Shown: piece by piece, positions 61,013 to 64,000 of the stretch
Layout of the letters: every line of letters starts with the position of its first letter
How positions within the stretch are numbered: position 1 is the stretch's first letter
DNA from: Suilimivivens sp963638365
GTDB taxonomy: Bacteria > Bacillota > Clostridia > Lachnospirales > Lachnospiraceae
Direction of reading: 5' to 3'
NCBI GenBank assembly: GCA_963638365.1
Contig: CAVHRK010000025.1
Span: 34,005-98,004 of the forward strand
DNA length: 64,000 nt
Notes under the pieces: model-generated
Seen by the model: the letters and a program-made list of their open reading frames with translations, nothing else
What the model was told of the DNA's origin: nothing
Databases searched by the model: none
Position numbers and translations under genes: made by a program

Positions 61013-61879
61013 TCAATGAATAATTGCAGATAAATTGTCGCAGATTCCCTTTGCCACTTCGGGCTTATTCATGGAATATACATGAATATGGTTCACTCCG
61101 TTTGCAATCAGGTCAATGATCTGATCGGTTGCATAGGCAATACCGGCCTGCTGCATCGCTGCCGGATTGTTTCCAAAGCAGTCTACAATACTGCGGAACC
61201 GCTCCGGTACATTACAGCCGGAAAGCCGTACGGCATTGGCAACCTGATTGGCTCTCGTAATCGGCATGATTCCCGGAATAATCGGAACCAGAATTCCGGC
61301 CTCCCGTGCTTTATATAAGAAATTATAAAAAATATTATTATCAAAAAACATCTGGGTAGTCAGGAACGAACACCCCGCATCCACCTTCTTCTTAAGATTC
61401 AAAATGTCTTCCCTCTTCGTTGCCGCATCCGGATGACCTTCCGGATAGCACGCTCCACCCACACAGAAATCTCCATATTCCCGAATCGTTTCGACAAGCT
61501 CGGAGGCATGGTGATAATCAATATACGGATCTCCTTCATAGTCCTTCGGACGATCCCCGCGAAGTGCCAGAATATTTTCGATTCCGGCCTCCTTCATCTG
61601 ATCAAGCGCCGCATGAATATCTGCCTTTGTGGCACCGACACAGGTCAGGTGGGCAATCGTTGTCACCTGCTGTTCCTTCTGGATTTTATCCGCAATTTTG
61701 ATGGTATATCCCTTGGTGCTTCCACCTGCACCATAGGTCACGCTCATGTAGCTCGGCTTTAAGGCTGCCACGCCGAGCGCTGCCTTTTCCACCGCTTCAT
61801 AATTCGTGGTTGTTTTGGGTGGAAATACCTCAAACGATACGGTGATTTCTTCTTTTTCAAATATGGATGTGATTTTCAT
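61013..61879 (-). CDS. metF: 5,10-methylenetetrahydrofolate reductase
   Basis: 288 residues, flavin-dependent TIM barrel that makes 5-methyl-THF for MetH. Conserved SFEVFPPKT at the start, SVTYGAGGS, LRGDRPKD and FLTTQMFFDN are present. AGAGG precedes the ATG. First gene of the metF - activation domain - metH group, which gives a full methyl-THF to methionine path. Confidence 0.96.
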   Translation of the reverse strand: MKITSIFEKEEITVSFEVFPPKTTTNYEAVEKAALGVAALKPSYMSVTYGAGGSTKGYTIKIADKIQKEQQVTTIAHLTCVGATKADIHAALDQMKEAGIENILALRGDRPKDYEGDPYIDYHHASELVETIREYGDFCVGGACYPEGHPDAATKREDILNLKKKVDAGCSFLTTQMFFDNNIFYNFLYKAREAGILVPIIPGIMPITRANQVANAVRLSGCNVPERFRSIVDCFGNNPAAMQQAGIAYATDQIIDLIANGVNHIHVYSMNKPEVAKGICDNLSAIIH

Positions 61880-61922
61880 TGTTTTACCTCTTCGTGTTTA
61901 TGATTATCAATTTTGATGTCCT

Positions 61923-61936
61923 GGTAACTATTCAGA
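61923..61936 (-). repeat. Short dispersed motif TTCTGAATAGTTAC before metF
   Basis: Identical over 14 nt to the copy before deoC (15751-15764) and at a similar distance from the start codon, in the same orientation relative to the gene. Confidence 0.5.
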
Positions 61937-61951
61937 ATTCCATTTGCTAAA

Positions 61952-62082
61952 TTGCTGCTTACAGCAACTCACATGCCCGTGCTTCGCACTCTTTATCTGA
62001 CTTCGTCAGATGCATGTTCGTTAATGAGCCCAGAAAACCAAATGTCTGCTTTGCAGCCGCTTGGTTTTCTCTGAGGCTCATT
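61952..62082. repeat. Cluster of four hairpins upstream of metF
   Basis: Stems: TTGCTG/CAGCAA (61952-61967), GTGC/GCAC (61979-61989), ATCTGAC/GTCAGAT (61995-62011), and a long one with AATGAGCC/GGCTCATT and AGAAAACCAA/TTGGTTTTCT (62023-62082). The cluster sits between the uridine-kinase-like stop and metF. No T-tract, so not a plain terminator. Resembles extragenic palindromic repeats. Confidence 0.5.
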
Positions 62083-62125
62083 ACATTATAAATGGGAATT
62101 TCCTCCTATGCAAGCAGGAATCCAA

Positions 62126-62695
62126 TTACGATTCATCCGTTGCAATCCTGTAATCGGCCTGCTCCCCCACCTGGTACCTCCGGTAATATCCTTCCTCCAA
62201 CGGAATCCAGAGCCGCTCATAATTCGGATACCGCTCTCCTTCCCGTTCCATCAGCCGCTTCTTCTGTGTTTCCTTCGTGCATGTCAGAAATACGGTCAGA
62301 TCATAAAACGGTAAAAGCTCCGGGTAATGGGAATAGCTTCCTTCCACTATGGTTAATGGCTGACAATCAAGTTCTACCGGAGGCAGCAGCCGCTTTTCCC
62401 GGCAGCTATAAGCCTGATATTGTACTGCCTCTCCTTTTCCTGCAGGACGCAGTACCGTTTCGATCATCCGGTCAAAATCCATATTGGCACAGGGAATCTG
62501 CTCCCAGCCATCTACTCTTTGCCCGACCGGAAGATAAAAATCATCCATATGAAAGAGCCGTGCCGGAAACCGCTCGGCAAGCAGATTGGAAAGCGTAGTC
62601 TTTCCGCTTGCGCACCGGCCGTCAATTCCGATGATCCTCATCGGCTTTTCTTTCAATAATTCTTGTAAATGTGAAATCAACTGATCGTACAACAT
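62126..62695 (-). CDS. Uridine kinase-like P-loop protein
   Basis: 189 residues. Walker A GIDGRCASGKTT (23-34), then FHMDDFYLP, matching the uridine kinase/phosphoribulokinase-like fold of small ATP-dependent kinases. The substrate is uncertain; nucleoside or a vitamin precursor is possible. GGAG lies 5 nt before the chosen ATG; a longer in-frame start lacks this. It is divergent from azlC. Confidence 0.82.
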   Translation of the reverse strand: MLYDQLISHLQELLKEKPMRIIGIDGRCASGKTTLSNLLAERFPARLFHMDDFYLPVGQRVDGWEQIPCANMDFDRMIETVLRPAGKGEAVQYQAYSCREKRLLPPVELDCQPLTIVEGSYSHYPELLPFYDLTVFLTCTKETQKKRLMEREGERYPNYERLWIPLEEGYYRRYQVGEQADYRIATDES

Positions 62696-62793
62696 CTTCT
62701 CTCCTTTAAGTCCTTCAAAGAAAGTCTTTGCGTAAACTTCCAAACCGTGATATAACAGTAAGCGAAATCAATACGCAAAGGATAACATACATC

Positions 62794-63597
62794 ATGAACA
62801 CAACAACAAAAAAAGTATTTATGGAAGGGATGCGTGATGGCCTTCCGATCGGACTTGGCTATTTCGCCGTGTCCTTCTCCCTTGGCATCGTTGCCCGCAA
62901 TGCCGGTCTGAATGCCTTTCAGGGATTCTTAGCCAGTTTATTAACCAATGCATCTGCCGGAGAATATGCGATCTTTACCTTAATTGCGGCAAATGCCACC
63001 TATTTTGAAGTTGCCATTATGACGCTCATTACCAATGCCCGGTATCTGCTTATGAGCTGCGCATTGAGTCAGCGTTTCTCTCCGAAGACCGGAATCGGAC
63101 ACCGTCTGCTTCTTGGATATGACATCACTGATGAGCTGTTTGGAATTACCATTGCACGCCCCGGAATGATTAACCCTTTTTATACCTACGGCGCCATGTG
63201 TCTGGCCGTTCCCGGTTGGTCCATTGGCACCGCCCTTGGCGTCATTGCCGGTAATATTCTTCCATTCCGCGTTGTCAGTGCCTTAAGCGTTGCCCTTTAC
63301 GGAATGTTTATTGCCATTATTATTCCTCCGGTCCGTACCGAAATCAGGAATCTCGTTTCTTTATCTTCCATTAAGAAAACCTTTAAGGACAAGCTTCCGG
63401 TATTTTACCGGGAATCACCGGTTACGGTTGCAATTCTCATCAGTTTTCTTGCAAGTTACCTGTTTAACCGGCTTCCGTGCTTTGATGGAATCAGCAGCGG
63501 TAACAAAACCATCCTGCTTACGGTCGTCATTTCATCGGTAATTGCGCTGCTTCACCCTGTAAAAAATAATCTGGAGGATCCTGATGATGAATCATAA
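62794..63597 (+). CDS. azlC: AzlC family branched-chain amino acid exporter, large subunit
   Basis: 267 residues, multi-spanning. Conserved DGLPIGLGYFAVSFSLGIVARNAGL near the start and NARYLLMSCALSQRF. With AzlD it exports branched-chain amino acids or analogues. AAAGGA precedes the ATG; a TTG start further up lacks SD. The end overlaps azlD by 14 nt. Confidence 0.93.
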   Translation: MNTTTKKVFMEGMRDGLPIGLGYFAVSFSLGIVARNAGLNAFQGFLASLLTNASAGEYAIFTLIAANATYFEVAIMTLITNARYLLMSCALSQRFSPKTGIGHRLLLGYDITDELFGITIARPGMINPFYTYGAMCLAVPGWSIGTALGVIAGNILPFRVVSALSVALYGMFIAIIIPPVRTEIRNLVSLSSIKKTFKDKLPVFYRESPVTVAILISFLASYLFNRLPCFDGISSGNKTILLTVVISSVIALLHPVKNNLEDPDDES

Positions 63598-63898
63598 TAT
63601 TTATATTTACATTGCCATTATGGCACTTGTTTCTTTCTGTATCCGTGTACTGCCGCTGACGCTGATCCGTAAACAGATTAAAAGTCAGTTCCTGCAGTCA
63701 TTCCTTTACTATGTTCCGTATGTCACACTTGCTGTAATGACGTTCCCTGCCATCGTGGATGCGACCCAGTCCCCTGTTGCAGGCGCCCTGGCCCTCGTTG
63801 CAGGCATTGTAGCCGCTCTGTTTGGCGCCGGACTTTTCCCGGTATCCATCATCTGCTGTGTTGTTGTTTTTGTAATCGAATTCTTTCTGGTACATTAA
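63584..63898 (+). CDS. azlD: AzlD family small subunit
   Basis: 104 residues, four hydrophobic segments, typical AzlD pattern (FCIRVLPLTLIRKQIKSQFL...YYVPYVTLAVMTFPAI). SD GGAGG lies inside the azlC end. Two adjacent ATGs are possible. Forms the two-part exporter with AzlC. Confidence 0.93.
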   Translation: MMNHNIYIYIAIMALVSFCIRVLPLTLIRKQIKSQFLQSFLYYVPYVTLAVMTFPAIVDATQSPVAGALALVAGIVAALFGAGLFPVSIICCVVVFVIEFFLVH

Positions 63899-63919
63899 TG
63901 TAATTCATAAATACCTGAT

Positions 63920-63946
63920 ACTCAAAAATGATCCACTGGATCATTT
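63920..63946 (+). repeat. 27-nt palindromic repeat, copy 2 (after azlD)
   Basis: Exact reverse-complement copy of 57668-57694, 22 nt past the azlD stop and just before the azlCD terminator. Confidence 0.75.
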
Positions 63947-63958
63947 CAGACTGTAGAC

Positions 63959-63985
63959 AAAGCTCCTTCGTGTGAGGGAGCTTTT
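63959..63985 (+). terminator. Terminator after azlCD
   Basis: AAAGCTCC (63959-63966) pairs with GGAGCTTT (63977-63984), followed by TTCTTGTGT on the plus strand. Confidence 0.75.
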
Positions 63986-64000
63986 CTTGTGTCATGACTG

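Noticed and set aside
61880..62125. SAM (S-box) or cobalamin riboswitch before metF
   Set aside because: Neither conserved core was found on the minus strand. The hairpins present do not match these classes by eye.

Overview
The window reads as a chromosomal segment of a low-to-mid GC anaerobic Firmicute, most likely a gut or rumen Lachnospiraceae (Roseburia/Agathobacter-like). This rests on gene content: several CUT1 sugar importers without a local ATPase, a multi-gene sodium-pumping biotin decarboxylase, DUF4317 and DUF4349 proteins, the era-yqzL-recO order, a split cobalamin methionine synthase, and YesMN-type two-component regulation. No database search was possible, so the genus is inference. 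No tRNA, rRNA, CRISPR array, prophage or intact insertion sequence was seen.

Layout. 1-6620 (minus): an operon for a mannan-like polysaccharide: a GH26 lipoprotein mannanase, a YesL-family protein, a 1004-residue solute-binding protein with extra N-terminal modules, and two permeases, the last cut by the window edge. 6903-12135 (minus): a five-gene biotin enzyme set: a 12S/propionyl-type carboxyltransferase, an OadG-like lipoprotein, a biotin carrier, the OadB sodium pump and an OadA-type carboxyltransferase. 12363-18802: cell-wall and housekeeping genes (two D,D-carboxypeptidases, scpB, scpA, deoC, a phosphoesterase, a membrane protein, rpsU). 18984-26626 (minus): alaS, then the run DUF4349 lipoprotein - era - yqzL - recO - lipoprotein - glyS. 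26690-31707 (minus): an M16C protease, a truncated sigma-factor-like protein coupled to a small unknown protein, and a rhomboid-like membrane protein with a zinc ribbon. 31861-37262 (plus): a giant tandem 2-hydroxyacyl-CoA dehydratase activase-related protein coupled to a DUF4317 protein. 37380-42027 (minus): a degenerate EAL-HDOD protein, asparaginase, and nucleotide-sugar genes.

42573-57516 looks like an alpha-glucan region: glycogen phosphorylase, an ABC importer, a sensor triad (solute-binding lipoprotein, histidine kinase, AraC-type response regulator), an AraC regulator transcribed with ftsH, and a divergent cytoplasmic GH13 enzyme. 57702-61879 (minus) is a methionine/folate group: metF, a separate methionine synthase reactivation-domain protein, and metH lacking that domain. 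The window ends with a uridine-kinase-like protein and the azlCD amino-acid exporter pair.

Most interesting: the sigma-like protein that keeps the core-RNA-polymerase-binding segment but lacks the promoter-reading parts; the double-carboxyltransferase sodium pump; the modular solute-binding protein without a lipobox; and several intergenic repeats (an identical 27-nt palindrome after metH and azlD, hairpin clusters, a short motif 30-50 nt before several start codons, and a frame-broken element before the epimerase gene).
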